Numbered from the stretch's first letter, positions 8,843 to 18,576 are shown. The stretch is DNA of 64,000 nucleotides from Leptothermofonsia sp049200465 (GCF_049200465.1 NZ_CP120836.1:4154001-4218000); one strand, 5' to 3'. A program made the numbers and translations. The notes: generated from the sequence alone by a model not told the origin.

Positions 8843-9164
8843 AGGCTTTAGCTCAGGCTAAATGCACGACTGCATCAGTCTGCTTATTGTACTGAATGCA
8901 AGTGGGCAAGGGATTGATCAGAAAAGTTTGCAGAATTTTTACAAACGAGAGAGATAGATCCGATTCTTACTGAATCTCAGGAAAGAGATTTGACACAATC
9001 AGTCCAGGAACAGACGACCATGCCGAATTCATTCTTAACATTGGCGATCGCAAAGCAGCAAGTTTATTAAACCCATCATACCCAAAAGCGTCTGGCTGAC
9101 ATGGGTGGAAAGGGGAGGGTACTCATCCACTCATCCACTCTCTCTGGCACCTGTCGCCTGTCAC
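8843..9164. other. Intergenic gap, no gene seen
   Basis: Holds the promoter region of the 7682-8842 gene, then a HIP1-core site near 9042 and ACTCATCCACTCATCCACTC filler at 9120-9140 before the GH57 stop. Nothing else recognised. Confidence 0.5.
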
Positions 9165-10673
9165 CTAACTAACAACTTTTCCCAGCACGGCTTCGCCCCG
9201 GCGGTAAATTTCGCGAGCATAATCAGTCCAGGCTCCCTGTCCCCAATAACGGAAGCAACTGGTCTGAAGTAGTAAGTTATACAACAGCGCCTTCTGATAG
9301 TCTTCGCGCTGGGTGACGGAGGGATCTTGCTGCACAAGGGAATCAAACTTCTGGTGAAAGGCGGCACTAAGCTGGTTCATGGGACCCAGGACGTTTTCGT
9401 AGCCTTTGACCCAGCTCAGGTCATTCGTCCAGGATGCGCCATCCATGTGGAATTGGTGGTCGGTTTCCTTAAGCTCGGCGATCGCCCGTTCCACCGCTTC
9501 TGGTGAAGCCTGGCTGGGATCAACCTTCTGCCAGATCCTGTGCTGCTGCACCGCCTGGATTTCAGGATAGTCATCTGGACTGACACCTGCGGCTTCAATC
9601 AATTCAATGTACTCAGTACCATTCAAACCCACTACTCCAGTGCTACTGCGCCCGTTTTCCTTAATCTCGTGCCAGACCGGTTGAAAGTCCCGCGGAAATT
9701 CGTTCATCATCACACCGCCGTTCTCTCCATCGGCAATTTGGGTAACGCAGGAGGGAATCGTCTTGCCACCTACCACTTGGCTTCCGCGACCTTTGGCTTC
9801 GTGGTAAGGCTGCATTTGAGCAACCAGCTTGGTATCAGAGCCTTGAGTCTTAATCAAGGCCGTGATGTGAATCGTTTCACCTCTGGAGTTACGAGCCACC
9901 AAACGATTGGGAACGTACTTCTGGTCATGCCACAAACCAGAGCCATCCAGCCGCTCTACCGAATGCTCCTGCACCAACAACCAGCGGTACCCGCATTCCT
10001 TCAAAGCCTTGATGTACTCATACAGCGTATCGGGGTGATTGGGCAGGTGCATTTCTGGGGGAGAGAAACCTTTGACCCGGCTCAAAGCTTCATAACCAAA
10101 AATGGCGGCAAAGTGCTGCTGCCACGCCTGAATCTGCAACTTGATATCAGGAATCGGAGTGGAGGACACAACGGCATGGCTCCACATGGTGCCCAACCAC
10201 TCTACATAGGGCTGGTAATGAGGATCACAGGCGAGACGCTTGAGATTGTTGAGGATATCCTCCCGCCCCATCTGGCGCAGTCCCCACAGCAAATTACCGG
10301 AATAATCCAGCATGATGCGTGGGTTACAGCCATGATCCACCAGTTCGGGAATGAAATCGCCCATGCGTGAGTAACACCAGGCAAAAACTTCCGCATTGTG
10401 ATTGTCACCCTCACCCGCATGCTCAAACATGTACTGAAGGTTGCAGATTAGCTCACCATTGACCCCTGCCGGAATCGTGGGCTGATGCATATGAAGGGCA
10501 CAGGCAAACCCAGCCGAGATATTTTCCAGACGAAGATTAGTTCTGGGCAAAAAGACAGATTCATGGTGGTTAACGACCGAACGAATCTCGGCTTCCCAAC
10601 CACAGATGTTTGGCAATCCTCCCCTGATTTCTTCTAGCGCAGGCAAATTCGGAGATGGCGCTGTTGCAATCAT
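9165..10673 (-). CDS. Glycoside hydrolase family 57 protein
   Basis: From ATG at 10673 the protein has 502 residues. This start is preceded by AAGGAAAG with 4-nt spacing and begins MIATAPSPNLPALEE; an in-frame extension to 10742 is possible but less likely. GH57 enzymes act on alpha-1,4/1,6-glucans such as glycogen by a retaining mechanism. Visible family features are 'FACALHMHQPTIPAG' (the HQP strand), 'MLDYSGNLLWGL', 'GFSPPEMHLPN', and 'MDGASWTNDLSWVKGYENVLGPM'. A role in glycogen or another alpha-glucan is inferred; specific activity cannot be assigned. Confidence 0.85.
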   Translation of the reverse strand: MIATAPSPNLPALEEIRGGLPNICGWEAEIRSVVNHHESVFLPRTNLRLENISAGFACALHMHQPTIPAGVNGELICNLQYMFEHAGEGDNHNAEVFAWCYSRMGDFIPELVDHGCNPRIMLDYSGNLLWGLRQMGREDILNNLKRLACDPHYQPYVEWLGTMWSHAVVSSTPIPDIKLQIQAWQQHFAAIFGYEALSRVKGFSPPEMHLPNHPDTLYEYIKALKECGYRWLLVQEHSVERLDGSGLWHDQKYVPNRLVARNSRGETIHITALIKTQGSDTKLVAQMQPYHEAKGRGSQVVGGKTIPSCVTQIADGENGGVMMNEFPRDFQPVWHEIKENGRSSTGVVGLNGTEYIELIEAAGVSPDDYPEIQAVQQHRIWQKVDPSQASPEAVERAIAELKETDHQFHMDGASWTNDLSWVKGYENVLGPMNQLSAAFHQKFDSLVQQDPSVTQREDYQKALLYNLLLQTSCFRYWGQGAWTDYAREIYRRGEAVLGKVVS

Positions 10674-11122
10674 AAGTCTTTCCTTAATGCTGACTATTTG
10701 ACAGTCACTCTTCGCCATACCCTCGGCGAACCACCCCAGCATGATAGATCAGAACTTTTTGGCAGAACCTTTAAAGACTTTGGAGAAGAAAGAGAAAAGA
10801 AGAAAGGGGTCAGGAACTAATGTGATGGGATGGTGGGGGGATGGAGTGATGGGCAGGACAGATACGACTAATCAACCTGCTCCTGTAATTCTTTCTTTCG
10901 ATAGTGCCCGAATCGTAATGGAGCTTGTTCAGAATTCTGTGTCAATTTGACGGTAAATTAGGGGTTTCAGCCATCTTTAGCCCAATCAAATTTACAGGTC
11001 CTCATGATTTTTGAGTGGTTAATGAGTATAGCTAGCGCCGCGCATCATTACCTTGTTAGGTCGACCTTTCTTTTCTTCTTTCTTCTTTTTTCCTTTTTCT
11101 TCTCCGAATAGGAGAGTTAGAA
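10674..11122. other. Intergenic gap between divergent genes
   Basis: Contains promoters for the GH57 gene and the MFS gene and pyrimidine-rich filler (TTTCTTCTTTCTTC) near 11065-11100. A 69-codon open frame here is low-complexity and not supported as a gene. Confidence 0.5.
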
Positions 11123-12472
11123 TTGCCTAGCCTTTTTGCAAGTCGACGTGAAGCATCCAGTTTGGTGCGATCAGGGCGCAATCAACGAAATGTCCTTAAC
11201 CTCTTTGCCTGGAAACAGTCGTTTATGCTCTCAACAAGTCCATCTGGCAGTGGTTTTTCTGCCCTCTTAAAGAATCGCCCTTTTCTGTCGCTTTGGATTG
11301 GGCAAATTCTTTCTCAAATTGCAGACAAGGTCTTTTTTGTTCTGTTGATTGCGTTGCTGGTCACCTATCAAACTCCACCGGGTTGGGCGAATTCTGCCCG
11401 GTCGGCTTTGATGATTGCGGTTACTTTACCAGCGATTTTATTTGGTTCGGTGGCAGGAATTTTTGTTGATCGCTTTGATAAACGACAAATCCTGGCAGGG
11501 TGTAATCTGATACGGGGGTTACTGGTGTTGCTGATTCCGCTGTTGCCCAGGGAGTTTGTGATACTGCTGGCGATCGGTTTTCTGGAATCAGTGGCGACCC
11601 AGTTCTTTGCCCCCGCTGAACAGGCCGCTATTCCCTTGCTGGTACCTAAACAGGGTCTACTGACGGCCAATGCCCTTTTCACCACCACGATGATGGGATC
11701 GCTGATCGTTGGGTTCGCGATCGGTGAACCGCTGTTAACGCTGGCCAGTTCCTGGGGGAAGTTTGGGCAGGAAGTTTTGGTCGGTGGATTGTATATGGCA
11801 GCTTCGTTTACGCTTTACACCCTCCCTAACCGGGAACGACGAGGAGCTGCCCCCCACTTTGGTCCAGCCCATCCCTGGTATGACTTTAAGGCAGGACTGC
11901 AATATTTGAAGACGGATCGGTTGGTCAGCAATGCCATGCTACAACTAACATTGCTTTACTCAGTTTTTGCAGCTCTCACCGTGCTGGCGATCGACCTGGC
12001 AGAGGAAATTGGGCTACAACCAACGCAGTTTGGCTTTCTGCTGGCAGCGGCAGGGGTGGGGATGGTGTTTGGAGCAGGGTTGCTGGGGCATTGGGGCGAT
12101 CGCGTTCACCACAAACCCCTACCGATGGCCGGCTTCCTAGTGATTGCTGCCAGTTTGGCTGCATTCAACTTCACGGCAGATCTATGGCTGGGCCTGGGCT
12201 TAATTACTCTGTTAGGCGTCGGAGCTTCCCTGGTGGGGGTTCCAATGCAAACCCTGATTCAGTACCAGACGCCAGAAGCAATGCGTGGTAAAGTCTTTGG
12301 GTTTCAGAATAATGTTGCCAATATTGCCCTGAGTCTGCCGCTGGCGATCGCAGGCCCCCTCACCGATGCCCTGGGGCTAAGAGTTGTGCTGTTTAGTATG
12401 AGCCTGGTTGTCAGCCTTGTTGGCATTTGGGCGTGGCAAAATACTCGCCGGGTTGTGCAAGATGCGATTTGA
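11123..12472 (+). CDS. MFS transporter (MFS_3/enterobactin-exporter-like)
   Basis: About 12 membrane segments in up to 449 residues. 'LLKNRPFLSLWIGQILSQIADKVFFVLL' at the N-terminus, 'GIFVDRFDKRQIL' (the MFS loop 2-3 motif) and 'PMQTLIQYQTPEAMRGKVFGFQNN' fit the exporter branch related to EntS. A TTG start at 11123 follows AGGAG with 8-nt spacing; ATG at 11225 (MLSTSPSGSG) starts just before the conserved region and is an equally fair choice. Substrate unknown. Confidence 0.8.
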   Translation: MPSLFASRREASSLVRSGRNQRNVLNLFAWKQSFMLSTSPSGSGFSALLKNRPFLSLWIGQILSQIADKVFFVLLIALLVTYQTPPGWANSARSALMIAVTLPAILFGSVAGIFVDRFDKRQILAGCNLIRGLLVLLIPLLPREFVILLAIGFLESVATQFFAPAEQAAIPLLVPKQGLLTANALFTTTMMGSLIVGFAIGEPLLTLASSWGKFGQEVLVGGLYMAASFTLYTLPNRERRGAAPHFGPAHPWYDFKAGLQYLKTDRLVSNAMLQLTLLYSVFAALTVLAIDLAEEIGLQPTQFGFLLAAAGVGMVFGAGLLGHWGDRVHHKPLPMAGFLVIAASLAAFNFTADLWLGLGLITLLGVGASLVGVPMQTLIQYQTPEAMRGKVFGFQNNVANIALSLPLAIAGPLTDALGLRVVLFSMSLVVSLVGIWAWQNTRRVVQDAI

Positions 12473-12501
12473 GACAGGGGCTGAGAGAGTTGTTGTTAGC
12501 G

Positions 12502-12580
12502 GCGTTGTTGAAAAGCAGTATGAATTTGGAACGAAGTTTCGAGCATACAGCACCTATTTCATACCCAAATTCAGCAACGC
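12502..12580 (+). repeat. Family F repeat, copy 1 (~79 bp)
   Basis: Ends GCGTTGTTGAA and TTCAGCAACGC are imperfect inverted repeats; the middle reads GGAACGAAGTTTCGAGCATA. The second copy is at 46156-46230 in reverse. It sits shortly after the MFS stop. Confidence 0.75.
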
Positions 12581-13002
12581 TGTTGTTAGTTGTTGCTAGT
12601 ACAGCATGGCGGGACTACAGATACTATTCTGGCTCCCTCCTACTCCCCACGCCCCAACCCAATGGTTGCTGGACTTATGCCTTCGCCCACTGGTTAATTG
12701 AGGGTAAAGAGTAGATGAGTAGATCACCTATCACTCATCCACCCTTTCTGGCTCTGGCTCCTGACTTCTTTGCTTTTTTATCTAAATGTTAAGCAGAGTT
12801 TTAAAGATGTAACATGTCATGAAATACTGATGTTTAAGCAAAGGCTTAATTGGCTGGAAGATACAGTGGAGTTAGAGTTGTAGCCGCCGATCCTGCATTA
12901 ACATTGGCTCGACAGGGATCGCAACTTGGCTCTAGACTGAAGTCTTAAGCGATTGCATCATTCGATACAAACTCATGACTACTAGGGTTAGGTGAGGTCC
13001 CT
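12581..13002. other. Upstream region of ilvB
   Basis: Contains CTCATCCACC/CTGGCTCCTGACTTC filler at 12735-12775, then AT-rich DNA to 12860 that probably carries the ilvB promoter. AGGTGAGG lies 5 nt before the GTG start. No leader peptide is evident. Confidence 0.5.
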
Positions 13003-14838
13003 GTGCAACTACAAGATGTGGCTGTAAAGCGCGTCACGGGCGCTTACGCATTGATTGATAGCCTTAAGCGTCACGGAGTCAAGCATATTTTTGGGTATCC
13101 GGGCGGTGCCATTCTGCCAATTTATGACGAACTTTATAAGGCAGAAGCAGAGGGCGGCATTCAACACATTCTGGTACGACATGAGCAGGGGGCGGCCCAT
13201 GCGGCTGATGGCTATGCTCGTGCTACGGGGCAGGTTGGCGTCTGCTTTGCGACGTCGGGCCCCGGTGCAACCAACCTGGTGACTGGTATCGCCACTGCTC
13301 ACATGGACTCTATTCCCATGGTTGTGGTCACTGGGCAGGTACCCAGCCACGCCATTGGCAGTGATGCGTTCCAGGAAACTGACATTTTTGGCATCTCTCT
13401 GCCAATTGTGAAGCACTCCTACGTAGTACGTGACCCCAGAGAGATGGCGCGCATCGTGGCAGAGGCATTTTACATTGCCAGCACTGGCCGTCCTGGCCCT
13501 GTGTTGATTGATGTGCCCAAGGATGTGGGGCAGGCAATTTTCGACTATGAGCCAGTTGAGCCGGGTAATGTGAAACTGCCGGGTTACCGTCCTACTGTGA
13601 AGGGGAACCCGCGCCAGATTGCCCAGGCATTGAAGTTGATTCGTCAGGCGAAGCAACCCTTGCTGTATGTGGGAGGTGGGGCGATCGCCTCCAATGCCCA
13701 TGCTGAAGTTAAAGAACTGGCAGAACGTTTTAATTTGCCGGTAACAACGACCCTGATGGGGCTAGGTGCTTTTGATGAACACCATCCCCTGTCGGTCGGC
13801 ATGCTGGGAATGCATGGAACCGCCTACGCCAACTTTGCTGTTACTGAGTGTGACCTGTTGATTGCTGTGGGTGCTCGCTTTGATGACCGGGTGACGGGTA
13901 AGCTAGATGAATTTGCTACTCGCGCTAAGGTGATTCACATTGACATCGACCCGGCAGAGGTGGGCAAAAATCGGGCTCCCGATGTGCCGATTGTGGGCGA
14001 TGTCCGCCAGGTATTAACAGATCTGCTGCATCGCAGTCAGGAAGAAGGAGATGGGCGTGACCCGGAACGAAATCGGGCGTGGTTAAACCGGATCGCCCGC
14101 TGGCAGGAGGACTACCCCCTGGAGGTACCGCGCTACCCCGATAGCCTTTCACCCCAGGAAGTGATTGTAGAGTTGAGCATCCAGGCCCCCAACGCTATCT
14201 ACACCACTGATGTGGGACAGCACCAGATGTGGGCAGCCCAGTTTCTGAAAAACGGTCCCCGCCGCTGGATTTCCAGTGCAGGGCTGGGCACGATGGGGTA
14301 CGGTATGCCTGCGGCGATGGGCGCTAAAGTGGCGATGCCTGATGAGGAAGTGATTTGCATCAGTGGGGATGCCAGTTTCCAAATGAATCTGCAAGAGCTG
14401 GGTACCCTGGCTGAGTACCACATTGCTGCTAAAACTGTCATTATTAACAATGGCTGGCAGGGGATGGTGCGCCAGTGGCAGGAAGCCTTCTATGAGGAAC
14501 GCTACTCGGCTTCGAATATGCAAAAGGGGATGCCAGATTTTGTGAAGCTGGCAGAAGCATTTGGCGTTAAGGGGATGATTGTTCGATCGCGGGATGAACT
14601 GAAAGGGGCTATCGCCGAAATGCTGAAGCACGATGGTCCTGTTTTGATGGACGTACGGGTGAAACGGGATGAAAACTGCTACCCGATGGTGCCTCCTGGC
14701 AAGAGTAATGCCCAGATGGTCGGCTTACCTGAGCGCAAAATCCTGGAACGTGCAGCTGAATTGATTACTTGTAGCAGTTGTGGAGCCAAGAATGTTTCTT
14801 CCAACAAGTTCTGCCCGGAGTGTGGAACGAAATTGTAA
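13003..14838 (+). CDS. ilvB: Acetolactate synthase, large subunit, with C-terminal zinc ribbon
   Basis: ThDP enzyme that condenses pyruvate (or 2-oxobutyrate) in branched-chain amino acid synthesis; 611 residues. Visible features: 'FGYPGGAILPIYDELY' and 'RHEQGAAHAADGYARATG' (substrate/ThDP Glu), 'FATSGPGATNLVTG', and the ThDP/Mg motif 'GDASFQMNLQELGT' through 'NNGWQGMVRQWQ'. The GTG start is preceded by AGGTGAGG. Beyond the catalytic core the last ~20 residues hold CSSCG and CPECG, a four-cysteine zinc ribbon. No small subunit ilvN is adjacent. The TAA stop is part of the end of a family D repeat. Confidence 0.95.
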   Translation: MQLQDVAVKRVTGAYALIDSLKRHGVKHIFGYPGGAILPIYDELYKAEAEGGIQHILVRHEQGAAHAADGYARATGQVGVCFATSGPGATNLVTGIATAHMDSIPMVVVTGQVPSHAIGSDAFQETDIFGISLPIVKHSYVVRDPREMARIVAEAFYIASTGRPGPVLIDVPKDVGQAIFDYEPVEPGNVKLPGYRPTVKGNPRQIAQALKLIRQAKQPLLYVGGGAIASNAHAEVKELAERFNLPVTTTLMGLGAFDEHHPLSVGMLGMHGTAYANFAVTECDLLIAVGARFDDRVTGKLDEFATRAKVIHIDIDPAEVGKNRAPDVPIVGDVRQVLTDLLHRSQEEGDGRDPERNRAWLNRIARWQEDYPLEVPRYPDSLSPQEVIVELSIQAPNAIYTTDVGQHQMWAAQFLKNGPRRWISSAGLGTMGYGMPAAMGAKVAMPDEEVICISGDASFQMNLQELGTLAEYHIAAKTVIINNGWQGMVRQWQEAFYEERYSASNMQKGMPDFVKLAEAFGVKGMIVRSRDELKGAIAEMLKHDGPVLMDVRVKRDENCYPMVPPGKSNAQMVGLPERKILERAAELITCSSCGAKNVSSNKFCPECGTKL

Positions 14839-14977
14839 GCAGGTAGTCATGATTAATCAATTGGTAAAGGATTAATCAATTAGTAAAGGGGAGAATGGGA
14901 TCTGCGCCCCAGTCAGGGGGTTTCACCCCCTCTACCCCCGAAATCATCCTTAAAATTTAATTGCGCCTAGCTACTTA
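14836..14977 (+). repeat. Family D repeat, copy 1 (142 bp)
   Basis: Left end TAAGCAGGTAGTCATGATTA, right end TTAATTGCGCCTAGCTACTTA; terminal inverted repeat TAAGTAGSTAG with mismatch. It starts at the ilvB stop codon. It contains a 19-bp tandem duplication at 14852-14889 (one mismatch). The rest of the 14839-15148 gap holds one family I hairpin and no gene. Confidence 0.8.
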
Positions 14978-15018
14978 GCTGAGGCTGGACAGCGTGTAAA
15001 TCTGTGGTTGATTGTTTG

Positions 15019-15046
15019 CAGGAACGTTCTATGAACGTCCTTACTG
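15019..15046. repeat. Family I hairpin, copy 1
   Basis: GCAGGAACGTTC/GAACGTCCTTACTG palindrome around TATG. Related copies at 38451 and 57861. A similar GTAGRGACGTTC hairpin is frequent in cyanobacterial genomes (recalled). Confidence 0.65.
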
Positions 15047-15148
15047 TGGTCGGTGGGTAGAGAACAGGGATTCCTAAAATCTACTACCGACCAATTACCT
15101 TTTTATTGGGGCTTGACCGTAGCGACATGATCCCCGAATATACAAAAA

Positions 15149-15475
15149 TTAATTTAATCTTACAGCTGTTCCGGTGGCTGTGATCAGGAGTAACACACCC
15201 GATTCATCGATGTTGATGGTTCCTGTGTTGAGCTCGATCCCGATCACCGCATCAGCCCCCAGTTTGGCGGCTCGTTTTTCCAATTCTGCCATCGCCTCCC
15301 GTTGCCCTTGCTCAAACACCCGCTCATAGCTGGCAGTTCTTCCGCCAATCATGTCTCGAATCCCCGCAAAGAAGTCTCTTAGAGCATTGCTGCCATAAAC
15401 AACTTCTGCCGTCACCACTCCCAGGTAGCTGCTCACCGTCACTCCCTGAAGGACGTCTGTTGTTGATAGAATCAT
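15149..15475 (-). CDS. YbjQ family (DUF74) protein
   Basis: 108 residues matching the YbjQ/UPF0145 'heavy-metal-binding domain' family: N-terminal 'LSTTDVLQGVTVSSYLGVVTAEVVYGSN', middle 'FFAGIRDMIGGRTASYERVFEQGQREAM', and 'AAKLGADAVIGIELN'. The family forms pentamers and its function is unknown. Full length for the family. It is divergent from the TPR gene. Confidence 0.9.
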   Translation of the reverse strand: MILSTTDVLQGVTVSSYLGVVTAEVVYGSNALRDFFAGIRDMIGGRTASYERVFEQGQREAMAELEKRAAKLGADAVIGIELNTGTINIDESGVLLLITATGTAVRLN

Positions 15476-15537
15476 TCACCAATCTCCTGCTAGAAATGTC
15501 TGCTGTACTCTCTCTCATTTTGTAGTTTTTGCTGACC

Positions 15538-16644
15538 ATGTCCGGAAAATCGATTACGCACAAACCGACCCTCTTAATTTTGAGCCTGCTGCTCTTAATC
15601 AGTGTCCCTGTTCCGCAGATTGCTCACGCCCAAAGCGGCTTTTCTAGCCGTAACAAGCAGGAAGATAAGCGTCTGACCGAACTGTTAAAGGAAGGACGCA
15701 AGCTGGTAGATGCAGGAAATTATCCGGGAGCGATCGCCATTTACCAGCAGGCAGCAGAGCTAGATAACCGAAATGCGCGGATTTTCTCTGGCATTGGTTA
15801 TCTACAGGCCCGACAGGGGAATTTTCTAGAGGCTGTCAACTCCTATCAACAGGCGATCGCCCTGGACCCCAAAAACGCTGACTTTTACTATGCCCTTGGC
15901 TACAGCCTGGCCAGCATGAATCGAAATGAAGAAGCGATTCTAGCGTACCAAGGGGCAACCCGGCTTAATCCACGCCACGTTAATGCCTATCTAGGGCTGG
16001 GAGTCGTGCTTGCCCGCCTGGATCGCTACGGTGAAGCAGCCAATGCCTACAAGCGAGTCACTGCGATCGAGCCGCGTAATGCCAAAGCCTTTGAACTCAT
16101 GGGGGCCATGCTAATTCAACAGGACCGACCCAGGGAAGCGATCGAACCACTCAAGCAAGCGCTTCGTCTATCCCCGCGATCGGGGACTGCCTACATTACG
16201 CTTGGCGCAGCATGGCTAAGTCTGGGCAACCTGGCAGAAGGGCTGGCTGCTTTTCAGCAGGCATCCAGGCTGGAACCTCGCAATGCCACAATTTACTTAC
16301 AAATGGGCAAAATCTGGAAAGCAAAGGGTCGCACCGAAGATGCCCTCAAAGCGTACCAGAGAGCTGCTTCCCTACAACCCAGCCTGGCTGAAGCACAATT
16401 GGCACAAGGCGACATTTATGTGGAGAAAAAAGATTACATCGGTGCCATCATTTCCTATCGGCAGTACGTTTCCTTGCAATCCAGCGATCCGGACGGCTAT
16501 TACAAACTCGGCGACGCCCTCAAGCAGCGCGATCGCAAACGCGAGGCGATCGATGCCTTCAAGCAAGCCAAACAACTCTACGAAAAGCAGGGTAAGTCTG
16601 ACAAAGTCAGGGAAGTCGAGAAAATCCTGCAAGATCTCGATTAG
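15538..16644 (+). CDS. Exported TPR-repeat protein
   Basis: 368 residues from ATG at 15538 (a TTG three codons upstream is less likely). Residues 1-~32 are a signal peptide ending near 'IAHAQSG'. From ~50 to the end there are about eight consecutive tetratricopeptide repeats (pattern A-Y-x-x-L-G...A...Y..A..L.P), e.g. 'AIAIYQQAAELDNRNARIFSGIGYLQ'. TPR arrays are protein-binding scaffolds; this one should act in the periplasm or on the outer membrane. Partner unknown. It converges with ispD. Confidence 0.85.
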   Translation: MSGKSITHKPTLLILSLLLLISVPVPQIAHAQSGFSSRNKQEDKRLTELLKEGRKLVDAGNYPGAIAIYQQAAELDNRNARIFSGIGYLQARQGNFLEAVNSYQQAIALDPKNADFYYALGYSLASMNRNEEAILAYQGATRLNPRHVNAYLGLGVVLARLDRYGEAANAYKRVTAIEPRNAKAFELMGAMLIQQDRPREAIEPLKQALRLSPRSGTAYITLGAAWLSLGNLAEGLAAFQQASRLEPRNATIYLQMGKIWKAKGRTEDALKAYQRAASLQPSLAEAQLAQGDIYVEKKDYIGAIISYRQYVSLQSSDPDGYYKLGDALKQRDRKREAIDAFKQAKQLYEKQGKSDKVREVEKILQDLD

Positions 16645-16688
16645 GGAAGGAATTGGGTAGGAGCCAGAAGTCAGAAACTATCCCCTTT

Positions 16689-17381
16689 CTACCCTCCCTC
16701 TCCCCGCTGGCGCAGGATAAATTCTGCGATCGCTAGATCGACGGGTGTTGTTACCTTTAGGTTGGTCTCCTCGCCTTCCACAATCTTGACAGGCAAACCG
16801 CATTGTTCAAATAGGGTGGCATCGTCTGTCACCTCCCATCCCTGGCGCAGCCCCTCTTGATGGCATCGAGTTAAACGCTCTACTTCAAAGCCCTGCGGAG
16901 TCTGGGCAGCCCAGAGTTGGCGGCGATCCGGAGTGCCCCTTACCTGATAACTGGATGGCTCCACCATCTTAATTGTGTCTTTCACCGGGATGGCAGCCAC
17001 CAACCCAGGACAATGGAGTAGTTCACCAGCACAGCGATCAAACAATTCTGGTGTAACCAGGCAACGAGCCCCATCGTGAATTAATACCCGCTGGGCTACG
17101 GCTGGCAATGCCTGCAATCCGCGAAACACCGACTCCTGTCGGGTTGCTCCTCCCTGGATGAAGTGAACCATTTTGGTCATTGAGAGGCTGACCACAATTT
17201 CCTTAAAGTCCTGAAAATCCTCCGGTTGACCAATTAGCCCAATCCAACGTAGCGATCGCGCCGCTTTTGCAGCCGAAAGCGTCCAGGCAAGCAGTGGCTT
17301 TTCAAGCAGCGGCAGCAACAATTTGTTACGATCGCTCCCCATCCGGCGACCGGAGCCTGCGGCTGGAATTAATAGATACAC
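16689..17381 (-). CDS. ispD: 2-C-methyl-D-erythritol 4-phosphate cytidylyltransferase
   Basis: Third step of the MEP isoprenoid pathway: CTP + MEP to CDP-ME. The 230-residue product begins with the nucleotide-binding motif 'IPAAGSGRRMGSDRNKLLLPL' and has 'RVLIHDGARCLVTPELF' (metal/substrate Asp), 'AAIPVKDTIKMV', 'TPQGFEVERL', 'TDDATLFEQCGLPVKIVEGEETNLKVTTPVDL'. GTG start at 17381 with GAGGA six nucleotides upstream. Full length. With crtE it is the second isoprenoid gene in the window, but they are far apart. Confidence 0.95.
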   Translation of the reverse strand: MYLLIPAAGSGRRMGSDRNKLLLPLLEKPLLAWTLSAAKAARSLRWIGLIGQPEDFQDFKEIVVSLSMTKMVHFIQGGATRQESVFRGLQALPAVAQRVLIHDGARCLVTPELFDRCAGELLHCPGLVAAIPVKDTIKMVEPSSYQVRGTPDRRQLWAAQTPQGFEVERLTRCHQEGLRQGWEVTDDATLFEQCGLPVKIVEGEETNLKVTTPVDLAIAEFILRQRGEGG

Positions 17382-17609
17382 GGTATTCCTCTACAAGTAA
17401 GACAATATGGGCAGTCTGTGTTGTCCGGAAGTCTACCCATCCCCAGAAATTGCCCATCGAATTTAAAACCTGACAACCCATTAGCCAATATTTTCAGGAC
17501 CAGTATGCGAATTCTGATTGGACAGTAACGTATAAAACTCAAAACTTTACTGTATCTTCCCCTAAAATAGGGAGCGAGTTGAGCGTAAAGAAATATTTCT
17601 CCCCCCGTT

Positions 17610-18572
17610 ATGCGAATTGTAGCCTTCGTCCCTGGTGGAATTGGCGATCAAATCCTATTCTTCCCCACACTGGATGATCTGAAGCAGGTCTATCCCGAAG
17701 CCCATATTGATGTGGTCGTTGAACCCCGAGCCCAGGATGCCTACCGCGTATCCAAATCCGTTCAAGACACCATCCTGTTTGACTACAAAGATCGTAATAG
17801 CCTTGCAGACTTTGGCAACCTGCTGGGGACTATCCGCGAACGCGAATATGATGTCGCTATTTCCCTGGGACAACGCTGGGGGGTTGGGCTTTTACTGTGG
17901 TTAACAGGAATTCCCGTGCGGGTAGGCTATGCAGGCAGTGCAGGTCAAATCTTCCTGACCAACCCTGTACCGCTGAAACAAAATCAATATGCAGCGTGCA
18001 TGTACCACGACCTGCTGAAGGGGTTAGGAATCAACACCCCCTGCCCTGAATTGTCAATTAGCGTTCCCACCAAAGACCTAGACTGGGCAGACGCAGAACG
18101 CAAACGCCTGGGAATCCAAAACAGTGGTTATGTTTTAATTCACGGAGGTGCAAGCGAATGTTCAAGAGCCAATGGCATCGACAAGATTTATCCGGTAGAA
18201 AGCTGGAAGGGAATCATCCAGGACTTTCAACGGCGACAACCCGACCTTCCCCTAGTGGTGATACAGGGCCCGGAAGATGCAGAATTCGTTGAAGAGCTGC
18301 TTCAGTCCACTTCCCAACTCAAAGTCACAATGCCAGAAGACATTGGGAAACTGGCAGCGATGATTGCTGGAGCCAACCTGATGCTGTGTACAGATAGTGC
18401 TCCCATGCATCTAGCAGTCGCTGTAAAAACCTATACCCTGGCATTGTTTGGTCCTACCGATCCAAAACGACTGCTACCTGACAGCAATCGCTTTGTTGGC
18501 ATCAAGTCGCTTACCGGGCAAATGTCGGACATTTCTCCCCAAACCGTGCTGGAAAAAGTGTGGGGAGGTTGA
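17610..18572 (+). CDS. Glycosyltransferase family 9 protein
   Basis: 320 residues in the heptosyltransferase-like GT9 family: N-terminal 'VPGGIGDQILFFPTLDDLKQVYPEAHIDVVVEP', 'DVAISLGQRWGVGLLLWLTGIPVRVGYAG', 'YVLIHGGAS', and the nucleotide-sugar site 'MLCTDSAPMHLAVAVKTYTLALFGPTDP'. GT9 enzymes add heptose or related sugars to lipopolysaccharide core. Divergent from ispD. A role in cell-surface glycan assembly fits the exopolysaccharide locus 4 kb downstream (inference). Confidence 0.85.
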   Translation: MRIVAFVPGGIGDQILFFPTLDDLKQVYPEAHIDVVVEPRAQDAYRVSKSVQDTILFDYKDRNSLADFGNLLGTIREREYDVAISLGQRWGVGLLLWLTGIPVRVGYAGSAGQIFLTNPVPLKQNQYAACMYHDLLKGLGINTPCPELSISVPTKDLDWADAERKRLGIQNSGYVLIHGGASECSRANGIDKIYPVESWKGIIQDFQRRQPDLPLVVIQGPEDAEFVEELLQSTSQLKVTMPEDIGKLAAMIAGANLMLCTDSAPMHLAVAVKTYTLALFGPTDPKRLLPDSNRFVGIKSLTGQMSDISPQTVLEKVWGG

Positions 18573-18576
18573 TGGG

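Noticed and set aside
9540..10370. 276-codon frame opposite the GH57 gene
   Set aside because: Long only because of GC-rich codon structure on the other strand; no recognisable protein.
10741..10950. 69-codon frame next to GH57
   Set aside because: Low-complexity content (KKEKRRKGSG, GWWGDGVMG) from filler; not a gene.
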